Counted from the first letter of the stretch, positions 27,680-38,184 are shown. The stretch is DNA of 64,000 nt from Flavobacteriaceae bacterium GF1 (GCA_009797885.1 WNKP01000002.1:531756-595755), one strand, 5' to 3'. Made by a program: numbers and translations. The notes: a model not told the origin generated them from the sequence alone.

Positions 27680-30600
27680 TTGAAGAGAGGGGCATTACCA
27701 CAACTTAAACCTTTTGGGTTTAAGCCACTATTCTTTGTTATACTACTATTGGGACTCGGGTTACACCTTAGTGCCCAAGAGACTAATGAACAGGCGCAAG
27801 ATTCAGTGAAGACTGGGGCGGCCCTCGGAAAAATTCTCTTGGACAATCCGGAAAGTATCGTCTCAAAATACTCCTATGACCCTAAGATCGATAGGTATGT
27901 GTATACCGAAAGTGTCGGTAACTTCAATGTTAATTATCCTCTTTTCCTAACCCCGGAACAGTATTATAACCTGATTCAGAAGGAAAGCATGAAATCCTAT
28001 TTCAAGGAGAAAATCGATGCGTTTACGGGTAAAAAGGAAGGTAGTGAAGAGGCCCGGAAAAACCTACTGCCCAATTTTTATGTGAATAGCAGTTTCTTTG
28101 AATCCGTTTTTGGAGGTAACACCATTGAGGTGATTCCCCAAGGTTCCGTTGCGATGGATTTGGGCGTCATTTGGCAGAAAAATGATAATCCGGCCCTATC
28201 GCCAAGAAATAGGACCAATCTGTCCTTTGATTTTGATCAGCGAATAAGCCTCAGTATGCTCGGAAAAGTAGGGGAACGGCTTCAAGTGACGGCCAATTAT
28301 GACACTGAAGCTACTTTCGATTTCCAGAATTTGGTGAAATTGGACTATACCCCTACAGAAGACGATATCCTCAGAAAAATAGAGATTGGTAATGTCAATA
28401 TGCCCCTGAACAGTTCGTTGATTCAAGGAGCGCAAAGTCTTTTTGGTGTAAAGACGCAACTACAATTTGGAAGAACCACGGTAACCGCGGTATTTTCTGA
28501 GCAACAGTCCCAAAACAATACAGTAGTGGCCCAGGGAGGGGGAACGTTGAACGAGTTTGCCCTTACGGCTTTGGACTACGATGAGGACAGACACTTCTTT
28601 TTGGCACAATACTTTAGGGACAATTATGACCGTGCTTTGGAGAATTACCCCTTTATCAACAGTCAGGTACAGATTACCCGGTTGGAAGTTTGGGTGACCA
28701 ACCGGAACCAGCAGACCTTGAACGTGCGAAACGTTGTGGCAATCCAGGATTTGGGAGAGGGGCGATTGGGAATAAATGGTCAAGAAAAAACCAGGATACA
28801 GATTGAGGGAAACAGATTGGGGTCACCACCTCCTGCTACGTTCTTTAATGTGATGGGCAATGGTATTTTACCTAGAAACAATGCCAACGACTATGATCCT
28901 GTATTAATTGGAAATGGGGGGGCGCTAAACGAAAATATCAGGGATATCGCAACGGTTGAACAGGGATTTAACTTGACGGCTACCGGGGGCTATAACCCCA
29001 CTCAGGGATTTGATTATGCCTTTTTGGAAAATGCCAGAAAGTTGGAAGTGGTTCGGGATTATCAATTCAATTCCCAACTGGGGTATATCTCGTTGAACCA
29101 ACGGTTGAGCAATGACGAGGTTTTGGCGGTAGCATTTCAATATACGTTCAATGGGGAGGTCTTTCAGGTGGGTGAATTTGCCAATGGAGGTATAGATGCC
29201 ACAACGGTTTCCGGTGGGGCTGCACCAATCATAGAAAATAATACCTTGGTCTTAAAACTTTTAAAGAGCAACATTACCAACGTGGACGACCCCATTTGGG
29301 ATTTGATGATGAAGAATATCTATTCCACGGGCGCTTTTCAATTGAGTCAGGAGGATTTTAGGATGAATATTCTCTATACCGATCCCACACCGAGAAACTA
29401 CATCCTTCCCGTAGACCCGAACGCGGGTTGGCCCAGTAATCTGGAAGATAGGATTTTGATCAACGTGTTCAATCTGGACCGATTGAACATTTACAATGAT
29501 GTACAGTCAGGAGGTGATGGCTTCTTTGATTACCTGCCTGGGATTACCATTGACAGCCAAACGGGACGAATCATTTTTACCAAGGTTGAACCCTTTGGTG
29601 AGTTTTTGTTCGATTTGTTGGGAGGAGGTACCTATGACGTGGAGAATGACCAGGGCTACAACGTAAACCAACAGCGGTATGTATTCCGAAATATGTACGC
29701 CAAGACCAAGGCCGCTTCTTTACAGGATGCCGAAAAAAACCGCTTTCAAATCAAGGGACGTTATAAATCCCAGGGCAATAATGGTATCCCCATTGGTGCA
29801 TTTAATGTGCCCAGGGGTTCCGTTCGGGTAACTGCCGGTGGTAGGCAATTGCAGGAAGGAATAGACTATACGGTAAACTATCAGGCAGGGACCGTTCAAC
29901 TGTTGGACCCCAGTTTGGAGGCTTCCAATACACCCATAAACATTTCCGTGGAGAACAATGCCGTGTTTGGCCAGCAGACGAGAAGGTTCACGGGCATCAA
30001 TGTGGAACACCAGTTTAATGAAAATTTTGTCTTGGGGGCCACTTTACTTAACCTTAATGAAAGGCCATTGACCCAAAAGGCGAATTTTGGAATAGAACCG
30101 GTGAACAATACCATTTTTGGTCTCAATGGCAACTTTAGCACCGAACTTCCCTTTCTGACCCGTTTGGCCAATAAGCTGCCCAATATTGATACCGATGTTC
30201 CTTCCAACCTATCCGTTAGGGGGGAATTTGCTTTTCTAAGTCCCAATTCACCTAAAAATGCGGATTTCCAAGGGGAAACCACTACTTTCCTGGACGATTT
30301 TGAAGGGGCCCAAGCACTGATTGATATTAGATCGTCCCTCGGCTGGTTTTTGGCCAGCCCGCCCGAAGAGTTTGCCAATGGACTCACAGGTTTGGATGTG
30401 GGATTTGAACGCGCCAAAATGTCGTGGTATACGATAGATCCCATTTTTTATACCAACCAAAGACCGAGTGGGATTACGGACGATGATATCTCATTGAACA
30501 CTACCAGAAGGATTTTTATAGACGAGGTCTTTCCCACGGTAGACGTGCCACAAGGTCAAACTACGGTCCAGGGAACTTTGGACATTGCCTACTACCCGAA

Positions 30601-33600
30601 CCAAAAAGGACCCTATAATGCAAATCCTTCTTTTGACGGAACACCCCAGGACAATTGGGCGGGGATTATGCGTTCCCTGAGCAGTACCAATTTTGAGCAG
30701 TCCAATGTGGAGTTTGTGCAATTCTGGGTATTGGACCCCTATGTGGACGGCGAGACAACGGGTGCAAATACAGGGGAATTGGTGCTGAATATGGGAAACA
30801 TTTCCGAGGATATCCTAAAAGACGGAAGAAAACAATACGAAAATGGGTTACCGGCCAGTACAAATAATGAAATCCCAAGGGAAACTATTTGGGGGCAGGT
30901 ACCTTCCACCCAATCCCTGGTCTATGCCTTTGATGCCGATGAGACCAATAGAACGCAACAAGATTTGGGTTTGGACGGTATTGATGATGCACAGGAAGCG
31001 GCGATATACAATGGGCCTGCTGATGATCCCGCTCTGGACAATTATATCTATTATTTGAATCGCGAAGGGGGCATTTTGGAACGTTATCTGGATTTTAACA
31101 ACCCACAGGGCAATTCCCCGGTAACCGTTACCAATACGGATAGGGGCTCTACGACTTTGCCGGATGTTGAGGATGTCGATCGGGATTTGACCATGAACAC
31201 GATCAATAGCTACTACGAGTATAGAATTCCTATTGGTCCCAATACCACAACGGATGACCGTTATGTAACGGATATTGTGGAAGGTACGGCTAGAGGCAAT
31301 GGAATACCAAATGGGGGAGAAGTAGATTATCGATGGATCCAATATAAGATACCATTGACGGATTTTACGGATGCCATTGGTGGCATTACCGATTTCAGGT
31401 CCATAAGTTTTATGCGGATGTACCTTACAGGATTTTCAGATAATGTGGTACTTCGTTTTGCCACCTTGGATTTGGTTCGTGGAGATTGGCGTACTTATAC
31501 CAACACCTTACAACCTGGTGTGGATGATATTCCTTCGGACGATGGAACCATAATTGATGTGAATACCGTAAATATTGAGGAAAATAGTGGGAGGGTACCC
31601 ATTCCATATGTGCTGCCCCCGGGAGTGCTTCGGGAACAATTGAACAACAACAATACCATTATCCGTCAAAATGAACAATCACTTTCTTTTTTGGTGGAAA
31701 ATCTGGAATCCCAGGATAGTCGGGGAGTTTTTAAAAATGTGAATATAGACGTACGGCAGTATGAACGTATTAAAATGTTTATGCATGCCGAAGAATTATT
31801 TGAAGGTGATTACTCTGATAATGAGCAACCTTTGGTCGGTTTCCTGAGGATAGGTACGGATTTCTCGGAAAACTTTTATCAGATTGAACGGGCACTGCAA
31901 TTTACCCCCTTCGGTTCTTCTACGGCAGAAGAGATATGGCCTTCCGTAAACGAAATTGATATTGACCTTTCCGATTTAAATAAGGTAAAGTCCTTACGTA
32001 TCGCCCAGCGCAATGACGGTGTACCGTTAAATGAACTGCGTTTTTATGAAGTGGTCAATGGCGATGTTGTGGAAGTGGATGAGTTTGCACCAAGAACCTT
32101 GGGAGTGAACAGGATTGGAATTAAGGGAAATCCTTCCTTTGGTAGTATCCGCGCTATGATGGTGGGCATTAAAAACACCGATGATCTCCCTGCCAGGGGA
32201 GAGGTGTGGTTCAATGAACTTCGCTTGGCTGGATTGGACAATAATGGAGGTTGGGCGGCTATTGCGGCCTTGGATGCCAATATGGCCGATTTTGCCAATG
32301 TAAGTGCCACAGCGAGTACTAGTACTTCCGGTTTTGGTACCCTAGATCAATTGCCCAACGAAAGGGCCAGGGAGGACGCCATTTCCTATGACGTGGTGAC
32401 CAATGTAAACGTTGGGCAATTGTTCCCCAAACAATGGGGGCTCCAAATACCGTTCAATTTTGGTATTTCGGAAACATTGATCACCCCGGAATTTGATCCC
32501 GTATTCGATGATCTAAAATTGGATGACCTTATTGATGCGGCACAAACACCGGAAGATGCAGAACAAACCAGGGAACAAGCAGAGGATTATACCAAGAGAA
32601 GGAGTATCAACCTTATTGGGGTTCGGAAAAATAGGGGCGAAGAGGCCGATGCCAATTTTTATGACATTGAAAATTTTACGTTTAATTACTCGTACAATAA
32701 GACCAACCACAGGGATTTTGAGATTGCCGACCTACAGGATGAAAATGTAAATACGGGGTTTGTATACAACCATAATTTTAAGCCGGCCACGGTAGCGCCT
32801 TTGGCAAAATCGGATTCTTTGTTAACAGGGAAGTACTGGCAGTGGTTAAAGGATTTCAACTTTAATGTACTGCCAACAAGTATTTCGTTGAATGCCAATT
32901 ATAACCGTTCCTTTAATCAACAGCGTTTTAGGGATGTCCTGGAACCTGGAGTGGAGGCCTTGAATTTACCCGTTTTGCAGCAACGAAATTATCTTTTTAA
33001 TTGGCAATATGCTTTAAACTATAGCATCACAAGGTCCTTGAGGTTAAATCTTACCGCTTCAAACAACAATATTGTAAGGAACTATTTTACTTCCGAAACG
33101 GATTTGGAGGGAAGGCCCATAATCGACAACTCCCTGGATTTATGGGATGGCTTTTTTGATGTTGGAGAGCCCAATAGACATTCGCAACAAATGCAATTGA
33201 ACTATGAACTGCCCTTTAATAAGTTCCCGTTTCTCAGCTTTATCAATGCACAGTATACCTACACCAGTAATTTTGATTGGCAACGAGGGGGCGATGCCTT
33301 AATTGAGGTGGCCGGGGAAAGTATCAATACCGTACAAAACGCGAATACCCACAACCTAACGGCCAATTTGACCATGCAAAGCTTCTACGATCTTATAGGC
33401 TTAAAGAAACGCAGCGGTAAACTATCTGGGGGTATTGCACCACCAAGGGGTGCCGCCGAGGATGGAAAAGATAAAAAACCAAAAGGGAAGACCACCAAAA
33501 CATGGAATACCCTGGTGGACATTTTGACCATGGTCAAACGGGTCAATGTCAATTATAGCGAAAATAATGGAAAGGTATTGCCGGGATATACCCAGTCCAT

Positions 33601-34855
33601 AGGTTTTATTGGAACGTCCAGACCAACTTTGGGTTTTGTTTTTGGTAGCCAAAGTAATGTTCGTTTTGAGGCCGCAAGACGGGGATGGTTAACCAATTTT
33701 CCAGAATTCAACTCCCAATATTTGCAGAACAGTACCAAGAACCTAAACATTACCGCTACGGCACAGCCCACACAGGATTTAACCATTGATTTACTGGCGG
33801 ATCGTCAAATTTCAAATAGCCTGCAGGAGAACTATGTGCCCAATCTGTGGGCCCAGGGCCAAACCGGGCTGATCAACAATATGGGCAATTTTAGCATTTC
33901 TACCATGATGTTGGGGACGATTTTCAAAAAAAGTGATGAATTTGATTCCCAAACCTTTGAGGAATTTAAGGACAACCGATTAACGATTGCGAATAGAATT
34001 ATTGCCGATAGGGGGATAAACGTACAGGATAGGGATGAGGAAGGCTTCCCTGTTGGTTACGGCAAAACAAGTCAGGAAGTGTTGTTGCCGGCCTTTTTTG
34101 CAGCCTATACCGGTCAGGATGTGAATCGGGTTAACCTGGATGCCTTTAGGGAAATACCTATCCCCAACTGGAACATTAAATATACGGGATTGATGAAAAA
34201 CCGATGGTTCAAGAAGAAATTCAAACGTTTTTCATTGCAACACGGTTATCGTTCGTCCTATAGCGTTAATTCGTTTCAGACCAATCTGGAAAGGGAGCAA
34301 TTGCTCAATGATGGACTTCCTGCAATTAATTCGGAAACGGGGAACGTATTGCCAGAGAATATCATTAATAATGTAGTCCTAACGGATGAATTCAACCCTT
34401 TGATGCGACTGGATTTTGAAATGAAAAGCTCCTTTAGTGTCCTTGCCGAGGTCCGTACCGATCGAACGTTGTCGTTGAGTTTTGATAACAGCCTGCTCAC
34501 TGAAATCAACGGAAAGGAATACACCTTGGGCTTGGGGTACCGCTTTAAGGATGTAAAATTTGTCACCAATATTGGAGGGGAACGAACGCGATTGAAAGGG
34601 GATTTAAATATCAGGGCCGATCTTTCATTGCGGGACAATATTACCATTATTCGAAATTTGGATATTGACAACAATCAGATTACCGCGGGCCAGGAATTAT
34701 GGTCCATCAAATTAAATGCGGATTACGCTTTGAGCCGCAGTCTGAATGCCATTTTCTTTTACGATCATTCCTTTTCGCAGTTCAAGGTTTCCACGGCATT
34801 TCCACAGACCACCATAAATGCCGGTTTTACGTTAAGGTACAACTTTGGCAATTGA
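27680..34855 (+). CDS. sprA: Type IX secretion outer-membrane translocon SprA (SOV)
   Basis: 2391-residue outer-membrane beta-barrel pore through which type IX secretion substrates exit; needed for gliding in relatives. A signal peptide ends LHLSAQ (~33). The rest is rich in beta strands with alternating polar/apolar residues and conserved segments such as FLDDFEGAQALIDIRSS (~870) and the C-terminal barrel strand ending LRYNFGN. Length is close to the ~2400 of Flavobacterium SprA. The only plausible start before the signal peptide is TTG 27680, 5 bases after ruvA; no in-frame ATG occurs there. It probably shares the maeB-ruvA transcript. Confidence 0.95.
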   Translation: MKRGALPQLKPFGFKPLFFVILLLGLGLHLSAQETNEQAQDSVKTGAALGKILLDNPESIVSKYSYDPKIDRYVYTESVGNFNVNYPLFLTPEQYYNLIQKESMKSYFKEKIDAFTGKKEGSEEARKNLLPNFYVNSSFFESVFGGNTIEVIPQGSVAMDLGVIWQKNDNPALSPRNRTNLSFDFDQRISLSMLGKVGERLQVTANYDTEATFDFQNLVKLDYTPTEDDILRKIEIGNVNMPLNSSLIQGAQSLFGVKTQLQFGRTTVTAVFSEQQSQNNTVVAQGGGTLNEFALTALDYDEDRHFFLAQYFRDNYDRALENYPFINSQVQITRLEVWVTNRNQQTLNVRNVVAIQDLGEGRLGINGQEKTRIQIEGNRLGSPPPATFFNVMGNGILPRNNANDYDPVLIGNGGALNENIRDIATVEQGFNLTATGGYNPTQGFDYAFLENARKLEVVRDYQFNSQLGYISLNQRLSNDEVLAVAFQYTFNGEVFQVGEFANGGIDATTVSGGAAPIIENNTLVLKLLKSNITNVDDPIWDLMMKNIYSTGAFQLSQEDFRMNILYTDPTPRNYILPVDPNAGWPSNLEDRILINVFNLDRLNIYNDVQSGGDGFFDYLPGITIDSQTGRIIFTKVEPFGEFLFDLLGGGTYDVENDQGYNVNQQRYVFRNMYAKTKAASLQDAEKNRFQIKGRYKSQGNNGIPIGAFNVPRGSVRVTAGGRQLQEGIDYTVNYQAGTVQLLDPSLEASNTPINISVENNAVFGQQTRRFTGINVEHQFNENFVLGATLLNLNERPLTQKANFGIEPVNNTIFGLNGNFSTELPFLTRLANKLPNIDTDVPSNLSVRGEFAFLSPNSPKNADFQGETTTFLDDFEGAQALIDIRSSLGWFLASPPEEFANGLTGLDVGFERAKMSWYTIDPIFYTNQRPSGITDDDISLNTTRRIFIDEVFPTVDVPQGQTTVQGTLDIAYYPNQKGPYNANPSFDGTPQDNWAGIMRSLSSTNFEQSNVEFVQFWVLDPYVDGETTGANTGELVLNMGNISEDILKDGRKQYENGLPASTNNEIPRETIWGQVPSTQSLVYAFDADETNRTQQDLGLDGIDDAQEAAIYNGPADDPALDNYIYYLNREGGILERYLDFNNPQGNSPVTVTNTDRGSTTLPDVEDVDRDLTMNTINSYYEYRIPIGPNTTTDDRYVTDIVEGTARGNGIPNGGEVDYRWIQYKIPLTDFTDAIGGITDFRSISFMRMYLTGFSDNVVLRFATLDLVRGDWRTYTNTLQPGVDDIPSDDGTIIDVNTVNIEENSGRVPIPYVLPPGVLREQLNNNNTIIRQNEQSLSFLVENLESQDSRGVFKNVNIDVRQYERIKMFMHAEELFEGDYSDNEQPLVGFLRIGTDFSENFYQIERALQFTPFGSSTAEEIWPSVNEIDIDLSDLNKVKSLRIAQRNDGVPLNELRFYEVVNGDVVEVDEFAPRTLGVNRIGIKGNPSFGSIRAMMVGIKNTDDLPARGEVWFNELRLAGLDNNGGWAAIAALDANMADFANVSATASTSTSGFGTLDQLPNERAREDAISYDVVTNVNVGQLFPKQWGLQIPFNFGISETLITPEFDPVFDDLKLDDLIDAAQTPEDAEQTREQAEDYTKRRSINLIGVRKNRGEEADANFYDIENFTFNYSYNKTNHRDFEIADLQDENVNTGFVYNHNFKPATVAPLAKSDSLLTGKYWQWLKDFNFNVLPTSISLNANYNRSFNQQRFRDVLEPGVEALNLPVLQQRNYLFNWQYALNYSITRSLRLNLTASNNNIVRNYFTSETDLEGRPIIDNSLDLWDGFFDVGEPNRHSQQMQLNYELPFNKFPFLSFINAQYTYTSNFDWQRGGDALIEVAGESINTVQNANTHNLTANLTMQSFYDLIGLKKRSGKLSGGIAPPRGAAEDGKDKKPKGKTTKTWNTLVDILTMVKRVNVNYSENNGKVLPGYTQSIGFIGTSRPTLGFVFGSQSNVRFEAARRGWLTNFPEFNSQYLQNSTKNLNITATAQPTQDLTIDLLADRQISNSLQENYVPNLWAQGQTGLINNMGNFSISTMMLGTIFKKSDEFDSQTFEEFKDNRLTIANRIIADRGINVQDRDEEGFPVGYGKTSQEVLLPAFFAAYTGQDVNRVNLDAFREIPIPNWNIKYTGLMKNRWFKKKFKRFSLQHGYRSSYSVNSFQTNLEREQLLNDGLPAINSETGNVLPENIINNVVLTDEFNPLMRLDFEMKSSFSVLAEVRTDRTLSLSFDNSLLTEINGKEYTLGLGYRFKDVKFVTNIGGERTRLKGDLNIRADLSLRDNITIIRNLDIDNNQITAGQELWSIKLNADYALSRSLNAIFFYDHSFSQFKVSTAFPQTTINAGFTLRYNFGN

Positions 34856-34899
34856 CCTTCGGGCAATGGATGGATTGTAGTAGAAAACCCAAAAAACCC

Positions 34900-34929
34900 T
34901 TTGCCGATTCCCTTATTAATTTAACTTTG
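34900..34929 (+). promoter_or_regulatory. Promoter of gcvH
   Basis: TTTG at 34900-34903, an 18-base spacer and TAACTTTG at 34922-34929, ending 23 bases before the gcvH ATG. It matches the Bacteroidota consensus well. Confidence 0.55.
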
Positions 34930-34952
34930 TCGAGACTCAAAATTAGTTGCAA

Positions 34953-35333
34953 ATGAATATTCCGGTAGAATTAAAATACACCAAAGATCACGAGTGGGTA
35001 AAAATAGAAGGCGATGTGGCCACGGTGGGGATCACTGATTTTGCCCAGGGGGAATTGGGGGACATCGTTTATGTGGAAGTGGAAACCTTGGACGAGACCT
35101 TGGACAAGGAAGAAGTCTTTGGTACCGTGGAAGCGGTAAAAACGGTATCCGATTTGTTTTTGCCCTTAAGCGGTGAGATTATTGAATTTAATGAAAGCTT
35201 GGAAGATGAACCGGAAAAGGTGAATTCCGATCCTTATGGAGAAGGATGGATGATCAAAATAAAATTGTCGAGCCCCGAGGAAGTGGAGGAGTTGCTCAGT
35301 GATAGTGACTATAAGGCTTTAATTGGTGCTTAA
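34953..35333 (+). CDS. gcvH: Glycine cleavage system H protein
   Basis: Lipoyl carrier that shuttles the aminomethyl group between glycine cleavage enzymes in the cytoplasm. 126 residues, normal length. The lipoylated lysine is Lys63 in VEAVKTVSD, at the position known from pea and close to that of E. coli. The N-terminal [13 protein letters not shown] and C-terminal [11 protein letters not shown] segments are family signatures. No gcvP or gcvT lies in the window. The start at 34953 is preferred over the TTG two codons upstream. The downstream VanZ-like gene overlaps its 3' end. Confidence 0.96.
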   Translation: MNIPVELKYTKDHEWVKIEGDVATVGITDFAQGELGDIVYVEVETLDETLDKEEVFGTVEAVKTVSDLFLPLSGEIIEFNESLEDEPEKVNSDPYGEGWMIKIKLSSPEEVEELLSDSDYKALIGA

Positions 35334-35712
35334 AAAAAGAAAATTCACAATTTTGTTCATAGGTTGGCTGGTGTTGATAACATCACTCAGCCTTTTTTCA
35401 TTTTCATCAGGAGGTGAGGAGAGGATTTGGTTTCCCAATTTGGACAAAATCGTGCATGTTACGTTTCATCTCTTTTTAGTGATTTTAGGGGTTCTGTGCC
35501 TCAAGGAGAATTTCCATAAACACCTATCCATGGGAAGAAGGATAGGTCTTCTTATCGGTTTTTCCATTGGCTACGGATTGCTGATAGAGCTGCTCCAATC
35601 CATAATGCCCTTTGGGCGCACAGCGGAAGTTTGGGACGTTTTGGCAAATTTCACAGGAGCTGTAATGGGCGGTTTACTCATTCAAAGGTACCGTTCACTC
35701 ATTGACACGTGA
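35326..35712 (+). CDS. VanZ-like family membrane protein
   Basis: About 128 residues with four hydrophobic segments. VanZ-family features are the conserved [10 protein letters not shown] after helix 1 and the [29 protein letters not shown] stretch, of which ELLQ, GR and D-N-G are the family marks. VanZ homologues are widespread and usually have nothing to do with glycopeptide resistance; function unknown. The start is either TTG 35323 or GTG 35326, both inside the 3' end of gcvH, so translation is probably coupled. Confidence 0.8.
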   Translation: MLKKRKFTILFIGWLVLITSLSLFSFSSGGEERIWFPNLDKIVHVTFHLFLVILGVLCLKENFHKHLSMGRRIGLLIGFSIGYGLLIELLQSIMPFGRTAEVWDVLANFTGAVMGGLLIQRYRSLIDT

Positions 35713-35778
35713 AAATGAATGGCTAAATTGTGGCTGTTTTAAATATTTGGTTAAATTAGCGAAGATTAAAAAAAGGAT

Positions 35779-36483
35779 ATGGAACCAAAAAAGAACCCAA
35801 AAGCTGACGTAGGAAGAAATAGTGCCTTGTATTTTGTAATTGGTCTGGCCATTGTAATGTTATTGGTATGGAGAGGATTGGAGTGGAAGAAATATGATAA
35901 AACCAATGACTATGACATTTCTTTAAATGTTGAGGACCAATTGGACGAAGAAGTACCTATGACGGAACAGATCAAAACACCACCTCCACCTCCACCTCCG
36001 GCTGCTCCGGAAGTAATTGAGGTCGTTGAAGATGAAGAAGAGGTAGAGGAAACGGTTATAGAGTCTACGGAGACCAGTCAGGAAGAAGAGGTTATGGAAG
36101 TTGAAGAAGTGGAGGTTGAAGAAGTGGAAGAAGACATTTCGGTTCCTTTTGCCGTAATTGAGGACGTGCCCGTATTTCCAGGTTGCGAAGGTTCAAGCAA
36201 TAAAAAAGCATGCTTTCAGGAAATGATGCAGAAGCACATCCGTAAAAATTTCAGGTATCCTGAAATTGCCCAGGAAATGGGGATTCAGGGAAGGGTAGCC
36301 GTTATGTTCACCATTCAAAAAGATGGTAGTATAGGTAATGTTAGACTAAGGGGTCCGGACAAAAATCTGGAAGCTGAGGCTAGAAGGATTATAGAAAAAC
36401 TACCTAAGATGACTCCTGGAAAGCAAAGGGGAAGAGCGGTAAAAGTTCCATTCAGTATTCCTATCAACTTTAAGTTGCAATAA
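35779..36483 (+). CDS. TonB-like energy transducer protein
   Basis: 234 residues. One N-terminal transmembrane helix (~16-33), a Pro-rich segment (TPPPPPPPAAPEV, ~72-84), a long Glu/Val-rich acidic linker, and a C-terminal TonB domain at ~140-234 (IQGRVAVMFTIQKDGSIGNV). This architecture couples the inner-membrane proton-motive force to TonB-dependent outer-membrane receptors. The VFPGCEG...ACFQ segment before the TonB domain has two cysteines and is frequent in Bacteroidota TonB paralogues. No exbB/exbD genes are adjacent. A bidirectional-looking terminator follows 25 bases after the stop. Confidence 0.88.
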   Translation: MEPKKNPKADVGRNSALYFVIGLAIVMLLVWRGLEWKKYDKTNDYDISLNVEDQLDEEVPMTEQIKTPPPPPPPAAPEVIEVVEDEEEVEETVIESTETSQEEEVMEVEEVEVEEVEEDISVPFAVIEDVPVFPGCEGSSNKKACFQEMMQKHIRKNFRYPEIAQEMGIQGRVAVMFTIQKDGSIGNVRLRGPDKNLEAEARRIIEKLPKMTPGKQRGRAVKVPFSIPINFKLQ

Positions 36484-36507
36484 GTAAAGCTAAAATTAAA
36501 CTAGTAC

Positions 36508-36533
36508 AAAAAACCGACGCAAGTCGGTTTTTT
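36508..36533 (+). terminator. Intrinsic terminator after the TonB-like gene
   Basis: 11-bp perfect stem AAAAAACCGAC / GTCGGTTTTTT closed by a GCAA tetraloop. The A-run on the left and T-run on the right would work on either strand. Confidence 0.88.
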
Positions 36534-36555
36534 GTATTGGAGATAAAATGGGTTG

Positions 36556-36586
36556 TTGCATGAAAAAGGCTTCGGGTGTATCTTTG
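36556..36586 (+). promoter_or_regulatory. Promoter of the haem O synthase/oxidase cluster
   Basis: TTG at 36556-36558, a 20-base spacer and TATCTTTG at 36579-36586, ending 19 bases before the ctaB ATG and lying just after the preceding terminator. Best promoter match in the window. Confidence 0.65.
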
Positions 36587-36605
36587 CAGGCCAATATACA
36601 ACTGG

Positions 36606-37502
36606 ATGAAGTCTGCCGTAGGAACGCTTAACAAATCTTGGGCCCTGGTCTTTTCGGATTTTAAGGAATTGACCAAAGTACGTTTGGCCGTAAGCGTGGT
36701 TTTCTCTTCCATTGCGGGTTATTTTCTTGGTGCTTACCAAATAGAATTGTTTTCCATCATACTTTTGGCCTTTGGCGGGTATTGCATGGTAGGTGCTTCC
36801 AACGCTTACAATCAAATTATCGAGAAGGACCTGGATGCATTGATGAAGCGTACCAGGAACAGACCCCTGCCGGCAGGAAGAATCACGGTCTCAATGGCCC
36901 TCGTCACGGCCATTACAATGACCATCCTGGGCATTGTGTCACTGTATCTGCTGAACCCAAAAACGGCATTGTTCGGTGCAATTTCCATTTTTTTGTACAC
37001 CAGTGTCTATACCCCTTTAAAAACCATTACCCCATTATCCGTTTTTGTGGGGGCAATTCCAGGAGCCATACCATTTATGCTGGGGTGGGTGGCTGCTACA
37101 AATAGCTTTGGGATTGAACCTGGCACCCTCTTCATGATTCAGTTTTTTTGGCAATTCCCCCATTTTTGGGCCTTGGGATGGATGTTGGATGATGACTACA
37201 AAAGGGGAGGCTTCAAAATGCTTCCTACTGGAAGTAAGGATACCGGGACCGCGCTCCAAATCATTTTGTATACCATTTGGATGATTGTCATTTCCATAAT
37301 GCCCGTTTTCGGTTTTACCGGAAGGTTGCTATTGTCCGTACCGGCGGCGGTCATTGTTTTTATGATGGGGTTGGGAATGTTGTTTTTTGCATTCAAACTC
37401 TATGAAAAAAGGGACAATACATCTGCCAGAAAGCTAATGTTGGCCAGTGTATCGTATATCACGTTGATGCAGGTGGTCTTTGTAATTGATAAATTTATTT
37501 AG
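36606..37502 (+). CDS. ctaB: Protohaem IX farnesyltransferase (haem O synthase)
   Basis: Adds a farnesyl group to protohaem to make haem O, precursor of haem A for the oxidase. 298 residues with about eight transmembrane helices. The UbiA-type aspartate motifs are visible as NQIIEKDLDALMKRTRNRPL (~76-95) and LDDDYKRGGFKMLP (~195-208). ATG 36606 is preferred to the in-frame start at 36576, which lies within the promoter. It opens the second respiratory cluster and is followed 2 bases later by ctaE. Confidence 0.95.
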   Translation: MKSAVGTLNKSWALVFSDFKELTKVRLAVSVVFSSIAGYFLGAYQIELFSIILLAFGGYCMVGASNAYNQIIEKDLDALMKRTRNRPLPAGRITVSMALVTAITMTILGIVSLYLLNPKTALFGAISIFLYTSVYTPLKTITPLSVFVGAIPGAIPFMLGWVAATNSFGIEPGTLFMIQFFWQFPHFWALGWMLDDDYKRGGFKMLPTGSKDTGTALQIILYTIWMIVISIMPVFGFTGRLLLSVPAAVIVFMMGLGMLFFAFKLYEKRDNTSARKLMLASVSYITLMQVVFVIDKFI

Positions 37503-37504
37503 AC

Positions 37505-38092
37505 ATGGGAGTGGACTTAACCCAAGGTACACCGCAGGAAAAAAATGCACGGGCAAAAAAGATGATGCTCTGGTTCGGTATTGTGAGCCTAATTATGGCC
37601 TTTGCCGGATGGACCAGTGCTTACATTGTAAGTAGTAAACGAAAGGACTGGCTGGAAACCATTGAATTGCCCCAGGCCTTTTTTATAAGTACGGCAATTA
37701 TCCTGATCAGTAGTCTTACCTATATTTTGGCGAAAAAAGCAGTACGGAAAAATAGCCAAAAAATGGCCACAAGATGGTTGTTGGCCACCTTGGCATTGGG
37801 GATACTATTTATAGTACTACAATTCTATGGGTTTTCCCAAATGTTGGGAAGTGGCTATTATTTTACGGGTCCTACCAGTAACATAAAAATGTCCTATGTT
37901 TTTTTGATCGCCTTCGTACACATTCTTCATGTGGTCGCAGGATTGATTTCTGTATTGGTAGTGCTGTTCAAGCAAATAAAGGGCAAATACACGCCAAACA
38001 ACCTTTTGGGACTGGAACTGGGAGCTACTTTCTGGCATTTCCTGGATTTCTTATGGGTGTATTTGATATTGTTTATGTTCTTTGTAAAATAA
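37505..38092 (+). CDS. ctaE: Cytochrome c oxidase subunit III family protein (first copy)
   Basis: 195-residue membrane protein with five helices, matching the short subunit III form. Conserved features include WFGIVSLIMAFAGWTSAYIV near the N-terminus and the His/Glu-type helix end FIALAFVHILHVVAG-like segment (here IAFVHILHVVAG, ~137-148) and ATFWHFLDFLWVYLI near the C-terminus. It begins 2 bases after ctaB. A second, longer subunit III gene follows after 92 bases, as is usual in Bacteroidota. Confidence 0.88.
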   Translation: MGVDLTQGTPQEKNARAKKMMLWFGIVSLIMAFAGWTSAYIVSSKRKDWLETIELPQAFFISTAIILISSLTYILAKKAVRKNSQKMATRWLLATLALGILFIVLQFYGFSQMLGSGYYFTGPTSNIKMSYVFLIAFVHILHVVAGLISVLVVLFKQIKGKYTPNNLLGLELGATFWHFLDFLWVYLILFMFFVK

Positions 38093-38147
38093 ATCACGGA
38101 TTGTGAAGTTTTCTTTGGACTGCCCTTTTATTAAAGGAGAAAACGGT

Positions 38148-38155
38148 TATTTTTG
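38148..38155 (+). promoter_or_regulatory. Candidate -7 element before the second subunit III gene
   Basis: TATTTTTG matches TAnnTTTG in the 92-base gap, 29 bases before the ATG. The nearest TTTG (38114-38117) is 30 bases upstream, too far, so support is partial. It suggests an internal promoter in the cluster. Confidence 0.33.
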
Positions 38156-38184
38156 CTGAAATCTTATTAAAAAGAAAGAGTTTC

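Noticed and set aside
29896..31342. Two long minus-strand frames opposite sprA (29896-30444 and 30848-31342)
   Set aside because: Inside the conserved coding frame of sprA and without family-like sequence; treated as shadows.
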